A DNA stretch of 64,000 nt from an uncultured Williamsia sp. (GTDB lineage: Bacteria; Actinomycetota; Actinomycetes; Mycobacteriales; Mycobacteriaceae), in the NCBI RefSeq assembly GCF_947494875.1, contig NZ_CANLWM010000008.1:62001-126000 (forward strand), given 5' to 3'. Each line of letters opens with the position of its first letter. Within the stretch, counting starts at the first letter, position 1. A model generated the notes under the pieces. It was not told the origin of the DNA, ran no database searches, and was given only the letters and a program-made list of their open reading frames with translations. Shown in pieces: positions 18,124 to 27,347 of this stretch. The translations under genes and the position numbers were made by a program.

Positions 18124-19398
18124 GTGAGCGATGTCGCACCGGCGCAGACCGACTCCCGCGGCGGGGATGCCGTCCCCGAGTCCGCCGACGTGCTCGTCGT
18201 CGGCGCCGGGCCGGGAGGTTCCGCGACCGCCGCGTACGCGGCCGCAGCCGGCCACGATGTCGTCCTCCTCGACGCCGCGACGTTCCCCCGCGACAAGACC
18301 TGCGGCGACGGTCTGACGCCGCGCGCCGTCGCGGAGATGAACCACCTCGGTCTGGGCGGGTACCTGGCCGAGCGCCCGCAGATCGTCGGGCTGGCGATGC
18401 GCGGTTGGGGTGCGTCGCAACGAGTTCGGTGGCCGTCGGGCCGATTCCCCGCGCACGGCAGCGCTGTTGCGCGCACGGAACTCGACGACGCCATCCGCCG
18501 TGTGGCTCTCGAGCGCGGCGTCCGCATGGTGTCCGGCGTGCGGGCCGTCGGCGCGGATGTGCGCGACGGCCGCGTCCGGTCCGTCGAGGTGGTCGGTGAC
18601 GCCGGCCCGTCGTCGATCCGGGTGAAGCAGGTCATCGTGGCCGACGGGGTGCGATCACCGCTGGGCAAGGCCCTCGGTCGGGAATGGCACCGGGAGACCG
18701 CCTACGGCGTCGCCGCACGGTCGTACGTCACGTCGGACCGATCCGACGACGCGTGGATGGGCTCCGATCTCGAACTGCACGGCGCCGACGGCGAACTGCT
18801 GCCCGGGTACGGCTGGGTGTTCCCACTCGGCGACGGCACGGTGAATCTCGGCGTGGGTGCGCTCGCGACATCGCGTCGACCGGCGCACATCGCGCTGCGG
18901 TCGGTGCTGACGCAGTACGCGGTGTCCCAACGGGATCGGTGGCAGCTCGACGGTGCGCCGCAGCGCATCGCGTCGGCGCTGCTGCCGATGGGTGGCGCGG
19001 TGAGCAACGTCGCGGGGCGGAACTGGATGCTCGTCGGTGACGCCGCGGCGTGCGTGAACCCGTTGAACGGCGAGGGCATCGACTACGCACTGGAGACGGG
19101 ACGCTTCGCCGCCGACCGTCTGCGTGAGCCCGACCACACCCTGGACTGGCCGGCGCTGCTCACCGACCACTACGGCACCGCGTTCTCCGCCGCGCGTCGG
19201 CTCGCAGGCGTGTTGACCGTGCCGAAGGCGGTACCCGTCCTGGGACGCCCGGGGATCCGGTCGCAGACGCTGATGTCGATGGTGGTGCGCGTGATGGGCA
19301 ACCTCATCACCGCCGAGGACCGCGACCTCGTCGCGCGGGCGTGGCACGCCGCCGGAAAGGTGTCGACGGTGGTCGACCAGCGCCCGCCGTTCAGCTAG
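18124..19398 (+). CDS. menJ: Menaquinone reductase MenJ (geranylgeranyl reductase family)
   Basis: A 424-residue FAD-dependent oxidoreductase. The FAD-binding GAGPGG motif is at about residues 27-32, CGDGLTPRA follows near 62, and the second FAD contact [17 protein letters not shown] is at about 305. It matches the family of mycobacterial MenJ, which saturates one isoprene unit of menaquinone. The GTG at 18124 has no ribosome site. A GATACT hexamer (18111-18116) ends 7 nt upstream, so the transcript is likely leaderless. It is divergent from the polyprenyl synthase gene and overlaps the menG stop by 4 nt tail to tail. Confidence 0.9.
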   Translation: MSDVAPAQTDSRGGDAVPESADVLVVGAGPGGSATAAYAAAAGHDVVLLDAATFPRDKTCGDGLTPRAVAEMNHLGLGGYLAERPQIVGLAMRGWGASQRVRWPSGRFPAHGSAVARTELDDAIRRVALERGVRMVSGVRAVGADVRDGRVRSVEVVGDAGPSSIRVKQVIVADGVRSPLGKALGREWHRETAYGVAARSYVTSDRSDDAWMGSDLELHGADGELLPGYGWVFPLGDGTVNLGVGALATSRRPAHIALRSVLTQYAVSQRDRWQLDGAPQRIASALLPMGGAVSNVAGRNWMLVGDAAACVNPLNGEGIDYALETGRFAADRLREPDHTLDWPALLTDHYGTAFSAARRLAGVLTVPKAVPVLGRPGIRSQTLMSMVVRVMGNLITAEDRDLVARAWHAAGKVSTVVDQRPPFS

Positions 19399-20093
19399 TC
19401 CGCGATGCCGCTGTGCAGCGCGGCGATCCCGCCGGTCAGATTGCGCCAGCGGACCCCGGTGAACCCGGCGTCGGCGATGCGGCGGGCGAGTGCCTCCTGG
19501 TCCGGCCACGCCCGGATCGACTCCGCGAGATAGACATACGCGTCGGGGTTGCTGGAGACCCGCGTCGCGACGGCCGGGAGCGCCTTCATCAGGTACTCCA
19601 TGTAGACCGTGCGGAACGGGGAGAACACCGGCGTCGAGAACTCGCAGATCACCAGCCGTCCACCCGGCCGCAGGACGCGGCGCAGTTCCTCCAGTGCGAC
19701 GTCGACGTCGTTGACGTTGCGCAGTCCGAACGAGATGGTCGCCGCGTCGAACGCTCCGTCGGCGAACGGCAGGTGCAGCGCGTCCGCACCGACCTTCGGG
19801 ACCGGTCGCGACGACCCCGCGTGCAGCATGCCCAGCGAGAAGTCGGCGGCGACGCAGCGGGCCCCCGACGTCGCGAGTTCCTCGGTGGACACGGCGGTCC
19901 CGGCCGCGAGGTCGAGGACGACGTCGTCGGGGGTCAGTGCCAGCGCCTCGCGGGTCGCCTTGCGCCACAACCGGTCCTGACCGAACGACAGGACGGTGTT
20001 GGTGATGTCGTACCGGCGGGCGACGCCGTCGAACATCGCGGCGACCTCGGACGGCTGCTTGTCCAGACCGGCCCGGGACGTGGCTGCACTCAT
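19395..20093 (-). CDS. menG: Demethylmenaquinone methyltransferase MenG (UbiE family)
   Basis: A 232-residue class I SAM methyltransferase. It opens with [21 protein letters not shown], contains the SAM motif [15 protein letters not shown], and has the UbiE signatures [15 protein letters not shown] and [25 protein letters not shown]. It performs the final C-methylation of menaquinone. The ATG at 20093 has no Shine-Dalgarno; a TACCGT hexamer (minus strand, 20100-20105) ends 6 nt before it, fitting a leaderless mRNA. It is convergent with menJ. Confidence 0.95.
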   Translation of the reverse strand: MSAATSRAGLDKQPSEVAAMFDGVARRYDITNTVLSFGQDRLWRKATREALALTPDDVVLDLAAGTAVSTEELATSGARCVAADFSLGMLHAGSSRPVPKVGADALHLPFADGAFDAATISFGLRNVNDVDVALEELRRVLRPGGRLVICEFSTPVFSPFRTVYMEYLMKALPAVATRVSSNPDAYVYLAESIRAWPDQEALARRIADAGFTGVRWRNLTGGIAALHSGIAD

Positions 20094-20140
20094 GCCACCA
20101 CGGTACTGCCCCCGGTCCCTTGCCAAAGCGTGCCGATCCT

Positions 20141-20240
20141 CACCCCCGACCGGGCCGAAACTCACCGCCGAGCGGGCCGAAACCCACCCCCGAGCGGGCG
20201 GTAGATCCCGTCGACCGTGCGGTACATCCCGTCGACCGTG
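20141..20240. repeat. Degenerate 22-bp tandem repeat (three units) plus a 21-bp doublet
   Basis: Three head-to-tail 22-bp units at 20141-20162, 20163-20184 and 20185-20206 share CACC-CCGA-CGGGC followed by an A-rich end. Directly after, a 14-bp string beginning TCCCGTCGACCG occurs twice, 21 bp apart (20206 and 20227). The array fills the gap between menG and the mannosyltransferase. The same unit recurs at 21987-22154. Confidence 0.75.
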
Positions 20241-20244
20241 TAGA

Positions 20245-21393
20245 TCAGGCGGTGCGGCGGGAGACGGCGAGGCTGCCGGCGCGATCGACGACGGCCTCGT
20301 AGTGGCCGAGCAGCTGGTCGCAGATCGACGGCCATGTGCGGCCGGCGACGCTACGACGGGCAGCGGCGCCGAATGCCGGTCCCACGGTCGGGTCGAGCAG
20401 GGCGTCGACGGCCGCGGGAAGTCGCTGCTCGAACGACGGGACGTCGAGCAGGTACCCGGTCCGCATCGGCGCGATCAGGTCCTTCGGTCCGCCCGCGTCG
20501 GGTCCGATCACCGGCACGCCGCTCGCGAGCGCCTCCTGCACGGCCTGGCAGAACGTCTCGTGCTCGCCGGCGTGGACGAACACGTCGAAACTGGCGTAGG
20601 CCGCGGCGAGGTCCAGTCCCGACAGCTCGCCGGTGAACACCGCATTCGGCATGAGCCGCTGCAGGCGGGCACGTTCCGGACCGTCACCGACGATCACGAT
20701 CTGCAGGTCACGACGACCCGCGAGCACGGCGAGCCGCTCGACGTGCTTCTCGGGGGCGAGCCGGCCGACGAACCCGACGATCGGTGCACCCGTCGGGCTC
20801 CACCGCGCGCGCAGCGCGTCGTCGCGGCGGGTGGGCGCGAACTTCTCGGCGTCGACACCGCGGCCCCACCGGAAGACGCGCGGAACACCGTGATCCTGAA
20901 GGGCTTTCACCGACACCGACGACGGCGCGAGAGTTCGATCGCATGAGGCGTGCAGTCGTCGGGTCCACGCCCACGCGGCGCGCGTCGTGAGCCCGATGCC
21001 GTAGCTCGCGGCGAATCCGGCGACGTCGGTCTGGAAGACGGCCACCGTCGGGATGTCGAGGCGGTTGGCCGCGTGCGCTCCGGCCGCGCCGACGACGAAC
21101 GGTGACGCGAGATGCACGACGTCGGGGCCGAAGTCGGCGAGTGCCCGGTACAGCGTGCGATGCGGCATCCCCACGGGCAGCGACGAGATCTTCGGGACGT
21201 TGACCGACGGCACGAGATGGACAGGGACACCGTTGATCTCACGCGGCGCCGGCTGTGAACCCCGTGGGGTGTCGGGCGCGATGACGATGGCGTCGTGGCC
21301 GCGACGGTCGAGGTGCTCCAGGACCCGCAGGACCGAGTTCACGACGCCGTTGGTGTTCGGCAGGAAACTCTCCGTCACGATGGCTGTACGCAC
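20245..21393 (-). CDS. mgtA: GT4 mannosyltransferase (MgtA/PimB-like)
   Basis: A 382-residue GT-B glycosyltransferase of family GT4. The N-terminal domain begins [21 protein letters not shown]. The C-terminal nucleotide-sugar domain has [15 protein letters not shown], the HEGE-like [22 protein letters not shown] (EX7E pattern) and GGPKDLI. Its position between menD/DUF3592 and menG matches the mycobacterial GDP-mannose-dependent MgtA (formerly PimB), which builds lipomannan-type glycolipids. The acceptor is inferred from this synteny. It is cytosolic or membrane-peripheral. Confidence 0.87.
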   Translation of the reverse strand: MRTAIVTESFLPNTNGVVNSVLRVLEHLDRRGHDAIVIAPDTPRGSQPAPREINGVPVHLVPSVNVPKISSLPVGMPHRTLYRALADFGPDVVHLASPFVVGAAGAHAANRLDIPTVAVFQTDVAGFAASYGIGLTTRAAWAWTRRLHASCDRTLAPSSVSVKALQDHGVPRVFRWGRGVDAEKFAPTRRDDALRARWSPTGAPIVGFVGRLAPEKHVERLAVLAGRRDLQIVIVGDGPERARLQRLMPNAVFTGELSGLDLAAAYASFDVFVHAGEHETFCQAVQEALASGVPVIGPDAGGPKDLIAPMRTGYLLDVPSFEQRLPAAVDALLDPTVGPAFGAAARRSVAGRTWPSICDQLLGHYEAVVDRAGSLAVSRRTA

Positions 21394-21398
21394 GAGCC

Positions 21399-21944
21399 TC
21401 AGTGTGGTGAGTGCACCTGACCCGGATCGCTCTCCGACGTGACCCCGCCCGTAATGGACGGTGAACTGTCCGTGCGCGGTTCACCCGCTGTCTGCCCGCC
21501 GGTGTCGTCGACGTCGTCGGAGCCGCGGCGCCGACGCCGTCGCGCGTACTCCGCGATCCCGACCATCGCGGCGAGCAGCACCGCCCAGGTCCACCCGACC
21601 ACCGAGAGCGCGGGGATGATCGACAGGCTCGCGTCGCGCCCGGCGACGCGGACAGTGTCCGGGTTGCGGGTGTCGTATTCGACGCTGATCCGTTGGCCGG
21701 CCGTCAGGTCGGTCGGATAGAAGACGCCGAGCCGGGGGCTGCGGAGTTCGCCGTCGGGTGTGTAGAACCGCACGGTCGACTTGGTGGCGCCGGCGGTGAC
21801 CACGTCGGCGATGGCCGTGCCCCTGTGTGCGTCGATCGCGGCGTCGTCGCGGTAACACCCGGCGACGACGACGCACATCATGACGGTGACGATCGCGCCG
21901 ACGATGAGCAGCGTGATCTGCGTCCGTCGCAGCGCAGTCGGCAT
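21399..21944 (-). CDS. DUF3592-like membrane protein
   Basis: A 181-residue protein with an N-terminal membrane helix (about residues 9-30), an extracytoplasmic beta-rich stretch ([45 protein letters not shown]) and a second helix (about 110-135), then an Arg-rich segment and an acidic disordered tail. This layout fits DUF3592. The equivalent position in M. tuberculosis (between menD and mgtA) also holds a small membrane protein. The ATG at 21944 follows a TATCGT hexamer by 7 nt. The function is unknown. Confidence 0.78.
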   Translation of the reverse strand: MPTALRRTQITLLIVGAIVTVMMCVVVAGCYRDDAAIDAHRGTAIADVVTAGATKSTVRFYTPDGELRSPRLGVFYPTDLTAGQRISVEYDTRNPDTVRVAGRDASLSIIPALSVVGWTWAVLLAAMVGIAEYARRRRRRGSDDVDDTGGQTAGEPRTDSSPSITGGVTSESDPGQVHSPH

Positions 21945-21986
21945 GCGCGACACGATACCGGCGCACCCTGTGCACGCTCGGAGTGA

Positions 21987-22154
21987 CTTTTCTGCCCGCT
22001 CGGCGAGATCTACTGCCCAGTCGGCGGAGGATGTTGGCCCACTCGGCGGCGGGGTCACCCGGGCAACCCCGCCGAGCGGGCACAAAATCACCGCCGAGCG
22101 GGCACTAAAGCACCGCCGAGTGGGCCGAAAATCACCACCGAGTGGGCGGAAACT
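21987..22154. repeat. Mirror-arranged 22-bp degenerate repeat array (three inverted, four direct units)
   Basis: Direct units of 22 bp lie at 22067-22088, 22089-22110, 22111-22132 and 22133-22154, each with CCGAGYGGGC and an A-rich end. Three inverted, more degraded units occupy about 21987-22052 (core GCCCGCTCGGCG and variants). The array fills the whole gap between the DUF3592 gene and menD and touches the menD stop codon. The same unit forms the array at 20141-20206. Confidence 0.8.
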
Positions 22155-23796
22155 ACCGAATGCCGGAGGCGATGGCAGCGTGGACGTCGCGGAGGCGGTC
22201 GCGGTCGGTGGGGACCTCGATCACCCGGATGCCGGAGCCCGGCTCGCCGAGGGCGGCGGGCAGGTCGGCGAGGTCGACGCGTTGGTGGTCGACGCCGAAG
22301 CCCGCGCACACACGACCGATGTCGGCGTGGTGCGGGGTGCCGAAGACCCGCTCGAACGCGCCGTCCCAGTCCTTGCCGGTGAACCGCCGCTCACCCTGCT
22401 CGAGCAGCCCGAAGATCCCGCCGCCGTCGTCGTTGGCGACCACGATCGTCAGGTCCCGCGGCCGCGGCTCGCCCGGCCCGATCAGCAGGCCCGACGCGTC
22501 GTGCAGGAACGTCAGGTCGCCCATGAAGGCGACGGTCCGGCGATCGTCGTGGGCCAGCGCGGTGCCGATCGCCGTCGAGATCGTCCCGTCGATGCCCGCG
22601 ACGCCACGGTTGGACATCACCCGCACCTCCGACGACACCCGCCCGGCCAGCGCGACGTCGCGGATCGGGTTCGACGCCCCCACCAGCAGCTGCTCCCCGG
22701 GTCGCATCGCCGCACTCACCGTCCGCGCGACGTGCAGCCCGGTCGCGAGACCCTCGCGGTCCAGTTCGGCATCGACGGACGCGACCGCCCGCTGCTGCGC
22801 GTCGTCGCAGGCCTTCAACCACTCCTCCGACGGCGTCCCCGCGACGACGGCGCGGGTGCCGGTCGCGAGGACGTTGCCGGACACGTCGGGCCACCGCGGC
22901 CCGGTGGTCAGCGCGTAGACGCGTACCTCGGGATCGGCGAGCAGCCGTGACACCTGCCGGTGCAGCGTCGGCCGACCGCAGATGATGGCCTGCTTGGGCC
23001 GCAGCACCGACAGCGCGAGCGGATGCAGCGGCGTCTCGGGGGACGGCGCGGTGGGCTCGGCGACGGTCGGGATTCCGGCGAGTTCCGGCCGCACACCCGC
23101 GCCGTGCCCGGACACGACGACGGTGTCCTCGGTGAGGTCGATGTCGAGCGGGACGTCGAGCCGCCCGACGGCTGCCGTGGTCCAGGGGGCGCCATCGGCG
23201 CGACCGGCGAACGCGCCGAGGTCGTCGTCGGGGCGTACGCCGGCCTCCGGCACCAGCGGCTCCCGCAGCGGGATGTCGAACTGCACCGGACCGGCGTTGC
23301 CGGTGCGCGCCCCGCGGGCGGCGGCCAGCACGCGGCACACCCCCGACCGCCACTGCGAGTTGGTGTCGAGGTCCTGCTCGGCGAGGCCCAGGCTGATGGC
23401 CGCGCGGACCTGCGTGCCGAAGATGCCGAACTGCTCGATGGTCTGGTTCGCACCCGATCCCAGCAGCTCGTAGGGCCGGTTCGCGCTGATCACGACGAGC
23501 GGCACCCGGGCGTAGTTGGCCTCGAACACCGCGGGGCTGACGTTGGCGACGGCGGTCCCGCTGGTCATCACGAACGGCACGGGATTCCGCGACGCCGCGG
23601 CGAGACCCAGGGCGAGGAAGCCCGCGGTCCGCTCGTCGATCCGGACGTGTAAACGGAGTTTCCCGGCACGATCGGCAGCGTGGAGGGCGAAGGCGAGCGG
23701 CGCGTTCCGCGACCCCGGACACAGAACGGCCTCCCGCACGCCGCCGCGCACCATCTCGTCGACGATGACGCGGGCTTGCAGCGTGGACGGGTTCAT
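22153..23796 (-). CDS. menD: SEPHCHC synthase MenD
   Basis: A 547-residue ThDP-dependent enzyme of menaquinone synthesis that adds 2-oxoglutarate to isochorismate. Recognisable are [13 protein letters not shown] and the conserved Glu region [12 protein letters not shown] in the N-terminal domain, the central domain, and the ThDP-binding end [16 protein letters not shown] with [11 protein letters not shown]. The start ATG at 23796 lies in a TGATG overlap with the upstream marR stop, so translational coupling is possible. A TACCCT hexamer also ends 6 nt upstream (an internal leaderless start is possible). A tandem repeat array abuts its stop. Confidence 0.95.
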   Translation of the reverse strand: MNPSTLQARVIVDEMVRGGVREAVLCPGSRNAPLAFALHAADRAGKLRLHVRIDERTAGFLALGLAAASRNPVPFVMTSGTAVANVSPAVFEANYARVPLVVISANRPYELLGSGANQTIEQFGIFGTQVRAAISLGLAEQDLDTNSQWRSGVCRVLAAARGARTGNAGPVQFDIPLREPLVPEAGVRPDDDLGAFAGRADGAPWTTAAVGRLDVPLDIDLTEDTVVVSGHGAGVRPELAGIPTVAEPTAPSPETPLHPLALSVLRPKQAIICGRPTLHRQVSRLLADPEVRVYALTTGPRWPDVSGNVLATGTRAVVAGTPSEEWLKACDDAQQRAVASVDAELDREGLATGLHVARTVSAAMRPGEQLLVGASNPIRDVALAGRVSSEVRVMSNRGVAGIDGTISTAIGTALAHDDRRTVAFMGDLTFLHDASGLLIGPGEPRPRDLTIVVANDDGGGIFGLLEQGERRFTGKDWDGAFERVFGTPHHADIGRVCAGFGVDHQRVDLADLPAALGEPGSGIRVIEVPTDRDRLRDVHAAIASGIR

Positions 23797-24293
23797 CAGT
23801 CCAGGGTAGATACCCCCGACCGGGGGCCGGTCCGTCGTGACGAATCCCCCATGTGCTTCGGCACACCGATCGCCTCGGTCGACGCGAGCCGCTCCAGCAG
23901 GGGAACGCACAGCATGAGCAGGCCACGCTCGGTCTCGTCGAGCTGCTCGTCGACGGCACGCGCCAGCCACACGTCGCGCAGCGCCCGATCCTCGGTGAGG
24001 AGGTTCACACCGTCGCTGGTCAGGGACACGAGCTGGCGACGACGGTCGTCGGGATCGGTGGTCCGCTCGATCAGTCCGGCCTCGGTCAGCTTGTTCATGC
24101 TCACCGTCAGCGACTGCACGCGGACGTGCATGCGGTCGGCGAGCTCGGCGACGGTCGTCGTGCCGAGACGGTCGAGGTACCCGAGCACGGTGACCTGCGT
24201 CAGGGTCAGCCCGTGGTCGGGCCGGTGCAGGCGCGCCGCTCGGGCGACGCCCATGACGGCCTCGCGCAGGCGGGTGGCGTCGGAGTCGGACAT
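23796..24293 (-). CDS. MarR-family transcriptional regulator
   Basis: A 165-residue winged-helix regulator. It has the recognition region [47 protein letters not shown] and the beta-wing [16 protein letters not shown]. It lies divergent from an AbrB-family membrane protein gene. Two inverted repeats lie in the 86-nt gap, one covering the -10 of the divergent gene, so it probably represses that gene and perhaps itself. A TATCCT hexamer (minus strand, 24300-24305) precedes the ATG by 6 nt. Its stop overlaps the menD start, tying menD to this promoter. Confidence 0.88.
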   Translation of the reverse strand: MSDSDATRLREAVMGVARAARLHRPDHGLTLTQVTVLGYLDRLGTTTVAELADRMHVRVQSLTVSMNKLTEAGLIERTTDPDDRRRQLVSLTSDGVNLLTEDRALRDVWLARAVDEQLDETERGLLMLCVPLLERLASTEAIGVPKHMGDSSRRTGPRSGVSTLD

Positions 24294-24312
24294 GGCAAGA
24301 GGATAGACGACA

Positions 24313-24325
24313 ATTCTGCGAGAAT
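24313..24325. promoter_or_regulatory. Inverted repeat in the marR/abrB intergenic region
   Basis: ATTCT (24313-24317) and AGAAT (24321-24325) form an inverted repeat with a 3-nt spacer, just upstream of the likely marR -10. It is a possible operator half of the divergent control region. Confidence 0.35.
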
Positions 24326-24359
24326 CACCCGCCTCCACCAGGTGCACATCGGGGAGATA

Positions 24360-24375
24360 CCAAGAGTAGTCTTGG
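24360..24375. promoter_or_regulatory. Probable MarR operator overlapping a leaderless -10 element
   Basis: CCAAGA (24360-24365) and TCTTGG (24370-24375) form a perfect inverted repeat around GTAG, the size typical of MarR sites. The hexamer TAGTCT (24367-24372) sits inside it and ends 7 nt before the ATG at 24380, so it is the likely -10 of a leaderless promoter. Binding would block RNA polymerase directly. Confidence 0.6.
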
Positions 24376-24379
24376 CATC

Positions 24380-25510
24380 ATGCTGATCCGCTGGGGTGTC
24401 CTGATCGCCGTCACGGCGGTCGCCACCCTCGGCTTGGACCAGCTCGACGTCCCGTCCGCGGCACTGTTCGCCGGACTCGTCGTCGCAGCAGCCCTGGCGC
24501 TGCTCGGCTGGGCCCCGACAGCCCGTCCGGGTCGCGACGACGACTCCCCCGCCAAGCCGCCCATGCCGCGCGCCTGCGGCATCGCCGGTCAGGGCGTTCT
24601 GGGCGTCTACATCGGCACCATGGTCCAGCCCGACGTCCTCGGCGGGCTGGCCGACTCGTGGCTGCCCGTCGTGGTGATCGCGCTGGGCACGCTGGTCCTC
24701 TCTGTCGGCGGCGGCGCTCTGCTCGGCCTGAACCGCCGCGTCGACTCCCTCACCGGATCGCTCGCCCTCGTCGCCGGCGGCGCGTCGGGCCTCGTCGCAC
24801 TCACCCGTGAACTCGGCGGCGACGAGCGCGTGGTCGCCGTCGTGCAGTACGTGCGCGTCGGACTCGTCACCGTCTCCATGCCGATCGTCGCGACGCTCGT
24901 GTTCGGCGCGCACACGTCCGGTGGATCGTCACCGAAGGCCGGCGCGGGTCTCACCGATCAGGCGTGGGGTCTGGTGCTGCTGGCCGTCGGCATCGGGATC
25001 GGGCTCACTGTCGGACGTCTCATCAGGCTGCCCGCGGCCGGACTGCTCGGTCCGCTGATCGTGACCGTCGTCGCCGAGCTCACCGGATGGGCGGGACCGG
25101 CCGCAGTCCCGACGATCCTGGTCACCGTCGCGTACGCCGTCATCGGGTGGCAGGCCGGACTCGGGTTCACCATGTCGGCGATGAAGGCGATCGGGAAGAT
25201 CCTCCCGTACGCGGTCGCACTGATCCTGCTGATCGGGGTCGGATCCGCGGGACTCGGTGCGGCACTGAGCGTCTGGACCGGCGAGAGCATGTTCGACAGC
25301 TACCTCGCGACGACGCCGGGCGGCATCTACGCGGTGCTCGCGGCCGCGGCAGCGTCCGGTTCGAACATCACCTTCGTGCTCGCGTCACAGATCGTGCGAG
25401 TGCTCATGATGCTGTTCGTCGCGCCGTTCGCGGCCCGCGCGTACCACCGCTGGCGGACCACACGAGCGGCCCGCAGCACGGGCGACGTCCGCGAGCCCGC
25501 CCACCTCTGA
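24380..25510 (+). CDS. AbrB-family (PF05145) multispanning membrane protein
   Basis: A 376-residue, very hydrophobic protein with about nine to ten predicted membrane segments and the internal duplication typical of the AbrB/AbrB-duplication family (repeated patterns LPAAGLLGPLIV and TPGGIYAVLAAAAASGSN). Members are uncharacterised membrane regulators or transporters. It is divergent from a MarR regulator that probably controls it through the palindrome at the promoter. The substrate is unknown. Confidence 0.8.
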   Translation: MLIRWGVLIAVTAVATLGLDQLDVPSAALFAGLVVAAALALLGWAPTARPGRDDDSPAKPPMPRACGIAGQGVLGVYIGTMVQPDVLGGLADSWLPVVVIALGTLVLSVGGGALLGLNRRVDSLTGSLALVAGGASGLVALTRELGGDERVVAVVQYVRVGLVTVSMPIVATLVFGAHTSGGSSPKAGAGLTDQAWGLVLLAVGIGIGLTVGRLIRLPAAGLLGPLIVTVVAELTGWAGPAAVPTILVTVAYAVIGWQAGLGFTMSAMKAIGKILPYAVALILLIGVGSAGLGAALSVWTGESMFDSYLATTPGGIYAVLAAAAASGSNITFVLASQIVRVLMMLFVAPFAARAYHRWRTTRAARSTGDVREPAHL

Positions 25511-25551
25511 GGCCCTCCCGGGTGCACGGTCGTCCCGAGTAGGGTCGGCCC

Positions 25552-26820
25552 ATGACCGATTCGTCCCGGGAATTCGACGTCGTCGTGTTCGGAGCCACCG
25601 GCTTCGTCGGCGCTCTGACCGCCGACTACCTCGCCCGCAACGCCCCCGCCGGAACCCGGGTCGCGCTCGCCGGTCGCAGCGAGACCAAACTCGCCTCGGT
25701 CCGCCGGACTCTGCCGGAATCCGCCCACGACTGGCCGCTGATAGTCGCCGACGCCGACTCCGCGTCGTCGTTGGACGCGATGGCCGCCCGCACCCGCGTC
25801 GTGTGTACGACGGTCGGCCCGTACCTCAAGTACGGCGAACTGGTCCTGGCCGCGACGGTGAACGCCGGCTCCGACTACGTCGACCTGACCGGCGAGGTCC
25901 CGTTCGTGCGCCTGTCGATCGACAAGTTCGGTGAGCAGGCCGCGTCGAACGGTTCCCGCATCGTCCACTCCTGCGGCTTCGACTCCATCCCGTCCGACAT
26001 GGGCGTCTACGTCCTGCACCGCGCTGTCGAGGAAGCCGGTGCGGGCGAGCTGACGGACACCACCCTCGTCGTGAAGTCGTTCAAGGGCGGTGTCTCCGGC
26101 GGCACCATCGACTCGATGCGCGTCATCGCGCAGGAGGCCAAGGACCCGGAGACGCGGCGCACCCTGCTGGACAAGCACGCGCTGTCCACCGGCCCCGGCG
26201 AGCCGCGTCTGCGGCGCGCGGGTGAGCCGAGCGACACGAAGCTGGTCGCCGCGTCGAGCGTCGACCCGTCGTTGAAGGGGACGCTGGCGCCGTTCGTCAT
26301 GGCGTCGCACAACACCCGCATCGTCCGACGCAGCAATGCGTTGCTGGACAACGCCTACGGCGAGAAGTTCCGGTACTCGGAGGTCATGTCGGTGGGGTCC
26401 CTACCGGTCGTCTCCACCATCGCGGCAGGTGCGGTCGCCGGCGGGCTCGGCGCGTTCCTCGCGGCGATGGCGTTCACGCCGACGCGCAAGATCCTCGACC
26501 GCATCCTCCCCTCCCCCGGTTCCGGTCCCAGCGAGAAGGTTCGCGAGACAGGCCATTTCACGTGTGACGTGTTCACGACGACGACCACGGGCAAGCGGTT
26601 CTCGTCGCGGGTGTCGGCGAAGGGCGATCCCGGCTACAAGGCGACTGCGGTGATGCTCGCCGAGAGCGCGCTGACCCTCGCCCTCGACCGGGACGAGCTG
26701 CCGAACCGCACCGGCGTGCTCACCCCGGCCGCGGCGATGGGCGATGCGCTCGTCGATCGCCTGCGCAACGCCGGGATGACGCTGACCGCGGGACCGGTCG
26801 GCGCCGGCACCGCGGCCTGA
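25552..26820 (+). CDS. Saccharopine dehydrogenase-like (trans-acting enoyl reductase family) protein
   Basis: A 422-residue protein with an N-terminal Rossmann fold (VVVFGATGFVGALTADYL, residues about 10-28), CTTVGPYLKYGE and HSCGFDSIPSDMGVY. A hydrophobic segment near 285-305 fits membrane association. The pattern matches the mycobacterial family that includes the trans-acting enoyl reductase of phthiocerol lipid synthesis, so a role in lipid reduction is plausible but not shown. The ATG at 25552 follows TAGGGT (25540-25545) by 6 nt, suggesting a leaderless transcript shared with the phosphatase 5 nt downstream. Confidence 0.82.
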   Translation: MTDSSREFDVVVFGATGFVGALTADYLARNAPAGTRVALAGRSETKLASVRRTLPESAHDWPLIVADADSASSLDAMAARTRVVCTTVGPYLKYGELVLAATVNAGSDYVDLTGEVPFVRLSIDKFGEQAASNGSRIVHSCGFDSIPSDMGVYVLHRAVEEAGAGELTDTTLVVKSFKGGVSGGTIDSMRVIAQEAKDPETRRTLLDKHALSTGPGEPRLRRAGEPSDTKLVAASSVDPSLKGTLAPFVMASHNTRIVRRSNALLDNAYGEKFRYSEVMSVGSLPVVSTIAAGAVAGGLGAFLAAMAFTPTRKILDRILPSPGSGPSEKVRETGHFTCDVFTTTTTGKRFSSRVSAKGDPGYKATAVMLAESALTLALDRDELPNRTGVLTPAAAMGDALVDRLRNAGMTLTAGPVGAGTAA

Positions 26821-26825
26821 GCGCG

Positions 26826-27347
26826 GTGACGCCCCGCGTCCTGTTCGTCTGCACCGGCAACATCTGCCGGTCGCCGATGGCCGAATACCTGCTACGACAC
26901 CGCCTTCGCGACCACCCCGACGCGGCGCAGGTCAGCAGCGCAGGCGTGGCGGCCCTCGTCGATCACCCGGTGCACCCGTTGACCGCGGAGGTCCTCGCCG
27001 ACCGCGGCATCGCGACCGACGGGTTCGCGGCGCGCTACCTCACCCCGGCGATGCTGGCCGACGCCGACATCGTGCTGGGCATGTCCCGCGAGCACCGCGA
27101 CGCGGCGACCACGAAGGCGCCGGTGCGGTGGAAGCGGATCGCTGTGGCCCGGGAGTTCGACGAGGCGATCGTGGCCGGGACCGCTGATCTCGCGGCGACC
27201 CGATTCCCCGGGGACCGCAACCGCCCTGAACTCGACATCGCCGACCCGATGGGTCGCCCGCGCGCGGACTTCGACCGCGTCGCGAGTGAACTGGGCCCGC
27301 TCGTCGAGCGTCTCGCCGACTGGCTGATCGGGCTCCGGCGTCAGTAG
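26826..27347 (+). CDS. Low-molecular-weight protein-tyrosine phosphatase
   Basis: A 173-residue LMW-PTP. The catalytic loop VCTGNICRS (Cys about 9, Arg about 15) opens the protein and the general-acid region is in DIADPMGRP near 137-145. Such phosphatases dephosphorylate BY-kinases and sugar transferases in exopolysaccharide systems. An initiating sugar transferase gene overlaps this stop tail to tail, and a BY-kinase gene is encoded at 55.3 kb, so a Wzb-like role is inferred. It follows the enoyl-reductase-like gene by 5 nt. Confidence 0.9.
   Translation: MTPRVLFVCTGNICRSPMAEYLLRHRLRDHPDAAQVSSAGVAALVDHPVHPLTAEVLADRGIATDGFAARYLTPAMLADADIVLGMSREHRDAATTKAPVRWKRIAVAREFDEAIVAGTADLAATRFPGDRNRPELDIADPMGRPRADFDRVASELGPLVERLADWLIGLRRQ

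Noticed and set aside
20141-22154. 22-bp repeat arrays as a CRISPR locus
   Set aside because: Units are directly adjacent without variable spacers, are degenerate, partly inverted, and no cas gene is nearby.
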